DNA of 64,000 bases from Streptococcus iniae (GTDB lineage Bacteria; Bacillota; Bacilli; Lactobacillales; Streptococcaceae), in contig NZ_CP132230.1 of NCBI RefSeq assembly GCF_030732225.1, forward strand, positions 152,001 through 216,000, written 5' to 3'. Below the pieces are notes generated by a model. It was not told where the DNA came from and did no database searches. It saw nothing but the letters and a program-made list of their open reading frames with translations. The position numbers were made by a program, and so were the translations under genes. Positions 53,368-61,557 of the stretch are shown piece after piece (within the stretch, counting starts at the first letter, position 1; every line of letters begins with the position of its first letter).

Positions 53368-53889
53368 ATGGCTGTTTTTCAACAACAACTCCTTTTAGAC
53401 ACTGTTGCTGATAGGGATTCTTATTTTGATATAACAGAACATGTTAACACAGCAATTAAAGAAAGTGGCATTCAAAACGGCATTTGTCTAGTCAGTACGC
53501 CGCATACCACTTGTTCTGTATTTTTTGAAGAATTCACACATGATAAAGATTGTAATGGCGATGATTTGCTTAATTTAGATTTATCTGAAAAACTAGAAAA
53601 GCTTATTGATAGGCATGAGTCAGCCACCTCTTATCGTTACCCAGGACCAAAGCACTATGACGCTGTCGCCTCTTGGCCAAACCCTCAAGAGTGGCTGCCA
53701 AATGGTGATAAGAAAGCATTGTGGAACGCAGATGCTCATTTAAAAGCTAGCCTAATGGGATCTAGTGAAACTTTTCCGGTGACCCTGGGTCAACTAGCAG
53801 TAGGAAAGACAGGCTATGTTTACTTTGTTGATTTTGACCGCACACGTGGTCGAAGCCGTAAGGTTCAAATAACAATAATGGGTGACTAG
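53368..53889 (+). CDS. YjbQ/UPF0047 family protein
   Basis: 173 residues from the ATG with AAGGAGG upstream, 1 bp after the isomerase stop codon. Family motifs: GICLVSTPHTTCSVFFEE, the acidic stretch DLLNLDL, YPGPKHYDAVASWP and the LGQLAVGKTGYVYFVDFD end. E. coli YjbQ has weak thiamine-phosphate synthase activity in vivo; the real role of the family is open. Inclusion as last gene of a sugar PTS operon hints at a sugar-phosphate substrate (inference). Confidence 0.9.
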   Translation: MAVFQQQLLLDTVADRDSYFDITEHVNTAIKESGIQNGICLVSTPHTTCSVFFEEFTHDKDCNGDDLLNLDLSEKLEKLIDRHESATSYRYPGPKHYDAVASWPNPQEWLPNGDKKALWNADAHLKASLMGSSETFPVTLGQLAVGKTGYVYFVDFDRTRGRSRKVQITIMGD

Positions 53890-54007
53890 AATCCCTTATT
53901 AAGGTGGGGAATAGTCGGTTTTAGCAAGGAGAAAAAGTCTTAATTTTATTACTTTGTCAATCTGTGTTATAATAATGATACAAAAAATACAAAAGGTAGG
54001 TTTAGGG

Positions 54008-54613
54008 ATGTTTGTTGATAAAACATATCAAAAGACCAGTGACTTTATGCTTTACGCTGTCATATTGCTAGTGTTGACCACTGTGGTGACTTACGCCATT
54101 AATCCAAATACTAGTCGTTTAGTAACAGCAATTGCTACAAAGATTCCAACTAAGCTCAGTCAAGCTAATGGTATGGAAAAAGTAATGATATATATTCAAC
54201 ATAATGCCTTTACGGTGCCTTTGAAAATGTTGCTGTTGGCTCTTTTACCGATTCCATTTTTGTTTCTGATACATTTGTTATTGTCTGTGACTATTTTAGG
54301 GATTGCGTTTGCTATTGTTCTGAGGTATGATGCTGGACAAGGTATGGCTTTAATTCTTAGTAGTCTTCCACATTCTTTTTTTGAGCTTTTTGGAATATGT
54401 TTATTTGCTAGCCTACTTTATAGACTTAATAATGCTTTGTATCACTCTTTATATGTTAACTTGCCATTTTACCAGAAAGAAAAATGTTATTGCCTAAAAG
54501 AAGCAGCTCTATCCTTATTAAAAGTCTACTTTTTCTTGGTTTTACCAATTATTAGTTTTGCAGCGATTTGTGAGACTTATCTGACAGAATATATTTATTC
54601 ATTTTTTCACTAA
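54008..54613 (+). CDS. Five-span membrane protein (SpoIIM/DUF95-like)
   Basis: 201 residues from ATG 54008 (GGTAGG and TTAGGG upstream); an in-frame ATG at 53954 adds 18 unlikely residues. Hydrophobic segments at about 15-32, 70-110, 120-150 and 170-195. The pattern LLLSVTILGIAF, LILSSLPHSFFELFGICLFASLLY is like the SpoIIM/DUF95 family. Function unknown here. Its terminator was hit by an IS256 insertion. Confidence 0.7.
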   Translation: MFVDKTYQKTSDFMLYAVILLVLTTVVTYAINPNTSRLVTAIATKIPTKLSQANGMEKVMIYIQHNAFTVPLKMLLLALLPIPFLFLIHLLLSVTILGIAFAIVLRYDAGQGMALILSSLPHSFFELFGICLFASLLYRLNNALYHSLYVNLPFYQKEKCYCLKEAALSLLKVYFFLVLPIISFAAICETYLTEYIYSFFH

Positions 54614-54638
54614 AAAGGCTAATAGAAGCCTTTTTTTT
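54612..54638 (+). terminator. Terminator whose T run is the IS256 target
   Basis: AAAAAGGCT-AATAGA-AGCCTTTTTTTT. The eight T (54631-54638) are duplicated at 55953-55960 by the IS. Confidence 0.85.
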
Positions 54639-55952
54639 GATACTGTCAATAATTTTGTGTAAACACAAGAGTAGAGTTTTTGAATATTAGTCAAATAAGC
54701 TATCAAGTGTGTCAAAACATACTCCGAATCCTTTATGAATACGAGCTCCGAACTTAATGTTATAGTCTTCGAAAATACTTACAAGGCATCGTTCTAAGGC
54801 TTCTTCATTTGGAAAAACCACCCTCTTCTTGCTTTGTCGCTTGATTTCTTTATTGAGTGATTCAATCAAGTTTGTAGAGTAAATACTAGACCAAATGTGA
54901 TGTGGAAATTGATAGAAAGTTAGGAGATTTTCAGTTGTTTCAAGTGATGTCATAACCTTTTTGTAACGAGGTTTCCACTCAGAAACAAATTGTTCCAATA
55001 ATTTAATAGCCTCCTGTAAATTTGTGGCACGATAAATCTGCTTGAACTGATTTAGAATAGGTGCCCTATCTACTCGTTTGACCTTACTGGAGATATTGCG
55101 ACCAATGTGAACCAGACACCGTTGCTGTTTAGCCATTGGATAGGCTTGTTGGATGATTTGATCCACACCGTTAAGCCCGTCTGTAACAACTAGAGAAACT
55201 TGCTTAAGTCCTTGATTTTGTAGCCTCTTAAGAAGATCTGACCAAGAGACATTATTTTCATTAGGGGCAATCTCATAGCCAAGAACTGATTTATACCCTT
55301 CAGGCGTGATACCAAGTGCAATGTGAATACATTCTTTACTGACCGTACCTCGTCGCAAGGGTAAGTAAGTTCCGTCTAGATACAAGACTGAGTAGTTAGT
55401 TTGAAAGGAACGCTCATGAAAGGCAGTGACACTTTCTTGAGTCACTTTTGTGATATTTGACACCGTTGCTGGACTGTAGTGGTGACCATACATGCGCTCA
55501 ATAATGTCACTGATTTCGCGTGTCGTAACGCCAGTTTGATAGAGTTTAATCACCATCTCTTCCAAGTGGTCATCTCGTCTAGCATAAGATGGTAATAAAA
55601 CTGGTGAAAACTCGCCGTTTCGATCTCTTGGAATGATTAAATTGACTAAGCCATACTTCGTTTCAAACTGTCGAGAGTAGGTCCCATTACGGCTATTACC
55701 TGTATTGTAACCTTCTTTTTTATATGGCTCATATCCAAGGAAAGCTGATAGTTCAACCTGCAAGAGATCATTCATAGCTATTTCTAAAGAGGATCGAAAG
55801 AATTCATCAATATCTTGTTTTTGCGCTAGGAAGTTAAGTAATTCTGTGGTAAACTGAGTCATGGGAATAAATCTCTTTCTAGTGAAGTGTCGTAACTCTA
55901 CTATACAGGATTTATTCCTTTTTTGTGTTTACACAAGATATTTTACACTACC
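54639..55952 (-). mobile_element. IS256-family element, copy 4 (intact, 1314 bp)
   Basis: Same ends as copy 1 in reverse: GATACTGTCAATAATTTTGT at 54639 and ...ATATTTTACACTACC at 55952. Flanked by an 8-bp T duplication. Confidence 0.95.
54687..55862 (-). CDS. IS256-family transposase, copy 4
   Basis: 391 residues, identical to copy 1 (27338-28513), with the complete DDE parts YLDGTYLPL, VVTDGLNGVDQ and NLIESLNKEIK. Probably active, which fits four near-identical copies in one window. Confidence 0.96.
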   Translation of the reverse strand: MTQFTTELLNFLAQKQDIDEFFRSSLEIAMNDLLQVELSAFLGYEPYKKEGYNTGNSRNGTYSRQFETKYGLVNLIIPRDRNGEFSPVLLPSYARRDDHLEEMVIKLYQTGVTTREISDIIERMYGHHYSPATVSNITKVTQESVTAFHERSFQTNYSVLYLDGTYLPLRRGTVSKECIHIALGITPEGYKSVLGYEIAPNENNVSWSDLLKRLQNQGLKQVSLVVTDGLNGVDQIIQQAYPMAKQQRCLVHIGRNISSKVKRVDRAPILNQFKQIYRATNLQEAIKLLEQFVSEWKPRYKKVMTSLETTENLLTFYQFPHHIWSSIYSTNLIESLNKEIKRQSKKRVVFPNEEALERCLVSIFEDYNIKFGARIHKGFGVCFDTLDSLFD

Positions 55953-55983
55953 TTTTTTTTCTTCTTTAAAATAATATATAAAA

Positions 55984-56042
55984 TTTTTACATATAAATAC
56001 TTGACAGTTATTGTTAGTAGGTGTATTCTTGATATGTAAAAT
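55984..56042 (+). promoter_or_regulatory. PadR promoter and operator
   Basis: TTGACA (56001-56006), 17 bp, TATTCT (56024-56029). Inverted arms TTTTTACATAT (55984-55994) and ATATGTAAAAT (56032-56042) flank it, the usual setting for a self-repressing PadR. Confidence 0.6.
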
Positions 56043-56087
56043 ATTTATATATAAAAAAATTACACATTGAAATTGAGGAGGCAGTGA

Positions 56088-56408
56088 ATGTATTTTCCAG
56101 TGTCAGCTACCTTAATTGAATTTCTGATTTTAGCAATTGTTGACAAGAATGACTCCTATGGATACGAAATCAGCCAGACCATTAAGTTAGTGGCCAGTAT
56201 CAAAGAGTCGACACTCTATCCCATTCTCAAAAAACTTGAGAAATCAGGGTTTGTTTCAACCTATAGTCAGGAATATCAAGGAAGAAAACGTAAGTATTAT
56301 GCGATGACCACTTCAGGTAAGGAGCAATTACTTTACTTGAAAGCAGAATGGGTGCTCTACAAGGACACTTTAGATGGGATTATTGAAGGAGGGTTAAAGG
56401 ATGACTAA
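56088..56408 (+). CDS. PadR-family transcriptional regulator
   Basis: 106 residues of winged helix (LIEFLILAIVDKNDSYGYEISQTIKL, STLYPILKKLEKSGFVSTY, GRKRKYYAMTTSGKEQL), with a short C-terminal dimer helix. It overlaps the next gene by 8 bp. PadR proteins of this type, next to DUF1700 and DUF4097, sense envelope or antimicrobial-peptide stress in other Firmicutes. Confidence 0.92.
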   Translation: MYFPVSATLIEFLILAIVDKNDSYGYEISQTIKLVASIKESTLYPILKKLEKSGFVSTYSQEYQGRKRKYYAMTTSGKEQLLYLKAEWVLYKDTLDGIIEGGLKDD

Positions 56409-56994
56409 GGATGCTTACTTAAGAGCCTTAGATAAATACCTAAAGAAATTACCTGAGCAGGATTATCAGGATGCCATGGATTATTTTCAAGAGTATTTTG
56501 ACGAAGCAGGACCAGAAAACGAGGAAGAAGCAATTACTGAGTTGGGAAGTCCCAAAGAAGCAGCGCGTGAGATTCTAGGAAAACTTCTCGATGATAAAAA
56601 AGAAGAGGACTCAAGCCTTCTTGGGCGAAATGGTAAATCCATTTTATGGATAACCCTTCTATCTCTTTTGTTGGCGCCTATGGCCTTCCCACTTGTCATT
56701 GCCTCTATTGCAATTGTTATTGCCATTGTGGTTACTGTCGCAGCCTTACTGTTTAGCCTTGTTGTTGTAGGTTTAGTCCTGTTGGCTAATGGCATCTATG
56801 TTTTGGGGGATAGTTTTCACTACTTATCAAGTTCCCTAGCAAACTTTAGTTTAAGTCTATCTATGGGATTTGGCATGTTGGCTGTCGCTCTTGCGGCATT
56901 GATGGCAGGTTACAAAGCGTCAGTGCTTATCATTAACGGAGGCTGGGCATTAATTCAGTGGCTGATTCAAAAAAGCCTAGGGGGTAGAGCATGA
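56401..56994 (+). CDS. DUF1700 (HAAS-domain) membrane protein
   Basis: 197 residues. The N-terminal HAAS domain (YLRALDKYLKKLPEQDYQDAMDYFQEYFDEAG, EEEAITELGSPKEAAREIL) is cytosolic; four spans follow (about 80-185). In homologous operons it links PadR to a membrane signal. Overlaps both neighbours (8 bp and 4 bp), so translation is coupled. Confidence 0.9.
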   Translation: MTKDAYLRALDKYLKKLPEQDYQDAMDYFQEYFDEAGPENEEEAITELGSPKEAAREILGKLLDDKKEEDSSLLGRNGKSILWITLLSLLLAPMAFPLVIASIAIVIAIVVTVAALLFSLVVVGLVLLANGIYVLGDSFHYLSSSLANFSLSLSMGFGMLAVALAALMAGYKASVLIINGGWALIQWLIQKSLGGRA

Positions 56995-57890
56995 AAAAAT
57001 ATGAAAAAATCATTGGCATGATTGCTCTTGCTTGTCTGATGCTGGCCCTTTGCTTTGGTGCTTATGGCTATTTGTCAGGTGGTATAGAGGCAGAAAAAAT
57101 ACCTAAAGAGCACATCAAAAATGTCACTCAAACAGTCAAAGCTAAAAAGACATTGCGACTTGATAGTGATGTTAATGATGTGACGATTGAGACTTATAAG
57201 GGAAAAGATATCAAAGTCATTTATCCAAAGTCAAAGAAGAATCCTATCACAATTACAGAAGATGATGCTACTTTACAAATAAAAGATTCTGGAAACTGGA
57301 CTAAGCCTAGAACAAGCGTGCATTTTCTAACCTTGGACTTGCTCAAAGACATTCATAAGGGGGTTAGAATCGGTTTTGAGAGTGGTTACCGCATCACTAT
57401 TTTGGTTCCAAAAGGCTATCAATTTGACGACCTTAACTTACATTTGCCTGCAGGTAGTTTGGATTTATCGGATATTTCGGCTCAAAAGGCAACTATTACC
57501 TTATCAGCTGGGGAATTGCAACTTGATAAAGTGATGTTTAAAGAAGGAAATCTTAACCTTTCAGTAGGAAGCCTAGTGATTTCAAATAGTGTCTTGAATC
57601 AGTTTGATTATCAACTTAATACAGGAGACCTTGACATTACTAATAGCCAATTAGGTCAGACACGTGGGAAATTATCTCTAGGTAATTTTACTGGGGATGG
57701 TCTTATTTTCAAAGGGAAGAACACATTAGAGTCTCATGTTGGTGATGTTTTCATTTCCCTAAAAGAGTTGAACTTACTAGTGACTACTAAAGGTAATGTT
57801 GGTGACACAAACATTACCCCAAGTTTGAAAGACAGTGACACTAATAGATTGGAAATTAAAAATAATCTTGGGAATGTAACCATTCAGTAA
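56991..57890 (+). CDS. DUF4097 beta-helix protein, membrane-anchored
   Basis: 299 residues: an N-terminal span (IGMIALACLMLALCFGAYGYL), then a repetitive beta-strand domain (LDLSDISAQKATITLSAGELQLDKV, NLNLSVGSLVISNS, LNTGDLDITNSQLGQTRGKLSLG) of the DUF4097 type. It should lie outside the membrane. Last gene of the PadR operon, starting in an ATGA overlap. Confidence 0.9.
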   Translation: MKKYEKIIGMIALACLMLALCFGAYGYLSGGIEAEKIPKEHIKNVTQTVKAKKTLRLDSDVNDVTIETYKGKDIKVIYPKSKKNPITITEDDATLQIKDSGNWTKPRTSVHFLTLDLLKDIHKGVRIGFESGYRITILVPKGYQFDDLNLHLPAGSLDLSDISAQKATITLSAGELQLDKVMFKEGNLNLSVGSLVISNSVLNQFDYQLNTGDLDITNSQLGQTRGKLSLGNFTGDGLIFKGKNTLESHVGDVFISLKELNLLVTTKGNVGDTNITPSLKDSDTNRLEIKNNLGNVTIQ

Positions 57891-57892
57891 CA

Positions 57893-57927
57893 AAAAGGCT
57901 CAATACCCATTTGGTGTTGAGTCTTTT
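57893..57927 (+). terminator. Terminator of the PadR operon
   Basis: AAAAGGCTCAATACC pairs with GGTGTTGAGTCTTTT. Confidence 0.8.
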
Positions 57928-57969
57928 GTTCTTTTTTGCTATGCTATTAAAAAGCTTTGGAGGTTGCCT

Positions 57970-59001
57970 ATGATTAAAAAAGTTGCTATTGTGAGTTTAT
58001 CAAGTGGGATTCTAGGAGAAGACTTTGTTAAACATGAGTTGGATTTGGGGATTTCGCGTTTGAAAGAGTTTGGTCTTGAACTTGTTTTCATGCCAAATGC
58101 TTTACAAGGGATAGAGGAACTGTCAACCCATCCAAATCTCCGGGCTCAGGACTTGATTGATGCCTTTGCGGATCCGAGTATTGATATGATTCTTTGTGCC
58201 ATCGGAGGAGATGATACTTATAGGCTTCTACCGTATTTGTTTGATAATGATGCCCTAGCAAAAGTTATTAATCAAAAAGTTTTTCTGGGCTTCTCAGATA
58301 CGACCATCAACCATTTAATCTTGCATAAGCTTGGAATTAAAAGCTTTTACGGCCAATCCTTTCTGGCTGATATTTGTGAGTTGGATCATGACATGTTGCC
58401 TTATTCACGTGCTTTTTTTGAAGAATTGCTGCGCAATGAACAGATTGCAAGCATAAGTCCGAGTCCTTACTGGTATAGAGAGAGAACTGATTTCAGTGCC
58501 AAAGCTCTTGGAACAGCGAGACAGAAATATGCTGATAAAAGAGGTTTTGAATTGCTTAAAGGCCCTTCTCAGTTTAGTGGTCACATTTTGGGAGGCTGCA
58601 TAGAATCCTTGTATGATATATTTGATGCTAATCGTCATCCAGACATGGTCAGTTTGTGTCAAAAATACCACTTATTTCCAAGCTTAGAAGAGTGGACAGG
58701 AAAAATTCTCCTTTTGGAAAGTAGTGAAGAAAAGCCAAAACCAGAACTGTTTAGAAAAATGCTGGAACGATTGAAAGCTACAGGCATATTTGATGTTATA
58801 TCTGGAGTCCTTGTTGGCAAACCAATGGATGAAAGCTATTATCAATCCTACCGTACGATTTTGTTAGAGGTGATTGATGCAGACATTCCAATTGTTTACA
58901 ACCTTAATATTGGCCATGCCACACCACGAGCAATCATTCCTTTTGGTGTAGCAGCTCAAGTAGACATTGACAAGCAAACCATTAGCTTTGATTATCCCTA
59001 A
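57970..59001 (+). CDS. S66 family peptidase (LD-carboxypeptidase / MccF-like)
   Basis: 343 residues from ATG 57970 (GGAGG upstream; the in-frame TTG at 57964 is inside the spacer). S66 features: N-terminal VAIVSLSSGI, the nucleophile-type motif GGDDTYRLLPYL, the GFSDTT segment and a C-terminal GGCIESLYDIF / NIGHATPRAIIPFG with the catalytic Glu and His regions. S66 enzymes trim L,D-peptide bonds of peptidoglycan or, as MccF, inactivate microcin C-like compounds. The two roles cannot be told apart here. Confidence 0.88.
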   Translation: MIKKVAIVSLSSGILGEDFVKHELDLGISRLKEFGLELVFMPNALQGIEELSTHPNLRAQDLIDAFADPSIDMILCAIGGDDTYRLLPYLFDNDALAKVINQKVFLGFSDTTINHLILHKLGIKSFYGQSFLADICELDHDMLPYSRAFFEELLRNEQIASISPSPYWYRERTDFSAKALGTARQKYADKRGFELLKGPSQFSGHILGGCIESLYDIFDANRHPDMVSLCQKYHLFPSLEEWTGKILLLESSEEKPKPELFRKMLERLKATGIFDVISGVLVGKPMDESYYQSYRTILLEVIDADIPIVYNLNIGHATPRAIIPFGVAAQVDIDKQTISFDYP

Positions 59002-59341
59002 TAATTGCTACTAAAAGTCAGTGTTTTCTTTAGCAAAGACACAAGGTTAGCTAATCTCTTTAAAAGAAGGATTTAGTCCTGTTTTGTATTGGGACAAGTC
59101 TTTTTTTTTTGCCTGTGTTTATTGTTGTCGAAAAATGCTTGTGTAGTTGCTTTTTCAAGCTCACTCAGTGATTTTAGGGGATTGCTGTGACTTTTAGTGT
59201 TCAGTTTGTTAATGGAAATGGTTGATTGAGGCATAAAGGGCTGAGAAAATCATCTTATAACGCTATATTTTTTAATAATACTATTGTTTTTCTAATATAT
59301 TTGGTGTATGATGAGATTAAAAAGTGAAAAGAGGTAACTTT
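59002..59341. other. 340-bp intergenic region
   Basis: No gene seen. It holds a weak terminator-like stem (AGTCC...GGGAC, then a T run near 59099) and AT-rich sequence before the CPBP gene (TATATT and TAATAATA near 59260-59280). Confidence 0.4.
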
Positions 59342-60265
59342 ATGGGTAAAGCAATCTTAACCTTAACAACCAAACGCTATCAAAAACTTCCAGCCTGGGT
59401 CATGACTCTCCTTGCGTGTTTGATGGTACTATCTTTTTTATTTGTTGGTGAAACAGCTGTCAGTATTCTCTTTAGTATTGTTGGAACTCTCTTTTTTCTT
59501 GTCAAAATGGGTAGCATGTTCTCTTTTGACCAAGTGGTTGCTATGTTTGATAACATCTATGTAATGTTAACCATGGCAGGGGCACCAGGATTTATCTTGT
59601 ATTTTTGGCTAAAATATTATGAAAAGCGTCCATTTTCAAGTCTTGGTTTTGTAAAAAAAATCTGGAAATCTGAAATTTTAAAAGGCTGGCTTGTTGGGAC
59701 AAGTTTAATTATCATTTCTTTTTTAACCTCATATCTATTGGGAGGTTTAAGTTTAGTTTCAGTTGATTTTAGGCCTCTAACACTTCTCCAAATCCTTAGT
59801 TTGATGCCATTTTGGTTTTTACAAGGTGGTACAGAGGAACTTTTAACAAGAGGTTGGTTATTACCTGTAATTAAAAGTAGAACAAATCTTATCATTGCCA
59901 TTGCTCTTTCAAGTAGTTTATTTGGGATTTTGCATATAGGAAATCACCACGTTACTTTCTTATCAATTTTAAGCATTAGTTTATCAGGAGTGTTAATGGC
60001 TCTTTATATGATTAAGACAGACAATATTTGGGGTGTAGCTGGTCTTCATGGAGCTTGGAATTTCACTCAAGGCAATATTTTTGGTGTGGCTGTTAGTGGT
60101 ACAAATGCAGGTTCTTCCTTGTTTCGATTTCAAATTAATCCAAATAGTCCAGAGTGGATTTCTGGTGGAGCCTTTGGGACTGAAGGGAGTTTGATAGCTA
60201 GTATTGTTTTAATGATTGGGATCCTGATTTTAATGAAACAATTAAGGCAGGAAAAAACCTTATAA
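59342..60265 (+). CDS. CPBP-family intramembrane metalloprotease (Abi/CAAX-like)
   Basis: 307 residues from ATG 59342 (AAGAGG upstream; an upstream in-frame GTG at 59324 overlaps that site). About eight spans. Motif 1 is GGTEELLTRGWL (EExxxR), motif 2 FGILHIGNHH, and motif 3 HGAWNF supplies further metal ligands. Such proteases act inside the membrane; in Gram-positives some give bacteriocin self-immunity or process pheromones. No bacteriocin gene is adjacent. Confidence 0.9.
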   Translation: MGKAILTLTTKRYQKLPAWVMTLLACLMVLSFLFVGETAVSILFSIVGTLFFLVKMGSMFSFDQVVAMFDNIYVMLTMAGAPGFILYFWLKYYEKRPFSSLGFVKKIWKSEILKGWLVGTSLIIISFLTSYLLGGLSLVSVDFRPLTLLQILSLMPFWFLQGGTEELLTRGWLLPVIKSRTNLIIAIALSSSLFGILHIGNHHVTFLSILSISLSGVLMALYMIKTDNIWGVAGLHGAWNFTQGNIFGVAVSGTNAGSSLFRFQINPNSPEWISGGAFGTEGSLIASIVLMIGILILMKQLRQEKTL

Positions 60266-60290
60266 AAACAGTTAAAAAAGAAGTTACAGC

Positions 60291-60328
60291 TTGGAGGCAA
60301 AGGTATTTTGCCTCCAATTTTGTTCCCT
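60291..60328 (+). terminator. Terminator after the CPBP gene
   Basis: TTGGAGGCAAA-GGTAT-TTTGCCTCCAA followed by TTTTG. Confidence 0.8.
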
Positions 60329-60553
60329 TTTTAGAAAACAGCAAGCTGATTTAGTGATCTTTAATCAAAACACCATCTGTAGAATTGGATAAAGTATCAC
60401 TTAAAGTTGCTATCTGTGTTTCAGGTGATCTTCTGGGGAAGTTTTCTTAAGTGTTCTTTTTGTGATCAATAAGGCCAAGATTTTTAGCGATAATATCAGA
60501 ATTTTCTTATTGTTTTCACAATAAAAATCTTAGAGTTACTGATCTATAATCTA

Positions 60554-60604
60554 TTGACAAGAGATTAAAATAGTGCTAACATTAACCAGTTAAATAACTG
60601 GTTG
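60554..60604 (+). promoter_or_regulatory. lmb promoter with AdcR zinc box
   Basis: TTGACA (60554-60559), 17 bp with TG before the -10, then TAACAT (60577-60582). TTAACCAGTTAA (60582-60593) matches the AdcR consensus TTAACNRGTTAA and overlaps the expected transcription start. A larger palindrome AACCAGTTA-AA-TAACTGGTT covers 60584-60603. Zinc-bound AdcR should repress here. The remaining gap from 60329 has no gene. Confidence 0.8.
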
Positions 60605-60624
60605 AGTAAAAAGAAAGGATATTT

Positions 60625-61545
60625 ATGAAGAAATCGATTAAATTACTGTTAATGCTACTCTTAGCCCTTGTGATTAGTGGTTGTAGTAAGGCGGGGCATT
60701 TGAGTAAGCAAAAAGAAGGGCTACATATTGTCACGAGTTTTTACCCTGTTTATGCTATTACAAAATCTGTTTCAGGTGATCTCAATGACGTTCGCATGAT
60801 ACAGTCAGCTGCTGGGATTCACTCTTTTGAACCCTCTGTTAATGATGTTGCTGCTATTTATAAGGCTGACCTTTTTATCTATCACTCGCATACTTTAGAA
60901 GCGTGGGCTAAGGATTTGCATCCTAATCTTCAAAAATCAAAGGTTCATGTGTTTGAGGCCTCTCAGTCACTAACCTTAGACAGAGTTACTGGACTAGAAG
61001 ATGTACCAGTAACAGAAGGAATTGATCCTGCTACTTTATACGATCCCCATACCTGGTCAGATCCTGTTTTAGCAGGAGAAGAAGCTCTTGCTATTGCTGA
61101 GGAATTGGGTAAGGCTGATCCTGATAATGCACAGCTATATTCCAAGAATGCAAAAGCTTTTAAAGAAGAAGCAGATAACTTAGCAAAGGAATATGCTAAA
61201 AAGTTTAAACAGGTCAAATCAAAAACCTTCGTGACACAACACACAGCCTTTTCTTATTTGGCTAAACGTTTTGGCTTGAAACAGTTAGGCATTTCAGGGA
61301 TTTCACCAGATAGAGAACCATCTCCACGACAATTAACAGAAATTGAAGACTTTGTCCGTTCATATAAGGTAAAAACCATCTTTGCAGAAGATAATGTCAA
61401 TCCTAAAATTTCAAAAACAATTGCAAAGGCGACAGGCGCTAAAATTGAATTTTTAAGTCCCTTAGAAGCTGCTCCAACTAATGACAAATCCTATCTGGAG
61501 AATCTTAGGGACAATATGGAAACACTCTATCAAAATCTTAAATAG
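60625..61545 (+). CDS. lmb: Zinc-binding lipoprotein Lmb/AdcAII (laminin-binding protein)
   Basis: 306 residues. Lipobox ISGC with Cys20; zinc ligands at His66 (AAGIHSFEP), His in DPHTWSD, His in VTQHTAFSYL and Glu in TIFAEDN, all present. Cluster A-1 solute receptor that passes zinc to the AdcCB importer and also binds laminin in group A and B streptococci. htpA follows after 12 bp in the same operon. Confidence 0.95.
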   Translation: MKKSIKLLLMLLLALVISGCSKAGHLSKQKEGLHIVTSFYPVYAITKSVSGDLNDVRMIQSAAGIHSFEPSVNDVAAIYKADLFIYHSHTLEAWAKDLHPNLQKSKVHVFEASQSLTLDRVTGLEDVPVTEGIDPATLYDPHTWSDPVLAGEEALAIAEELGKADPDNAQLYSKNAKAFKEEADNLAKEYAKKFKQVKSKTFVTQHTAFSYLAKRFGLKQLGISGISPDREPSPRQLTEIEDFVRSYKVKTIFAEDNVNPKISKTIAKATGAKIEFLSPLEAAPTNDKSYLENLRDNMETLYQNLK

Positions 61546-61557
61546 AAAGAGACAAAA

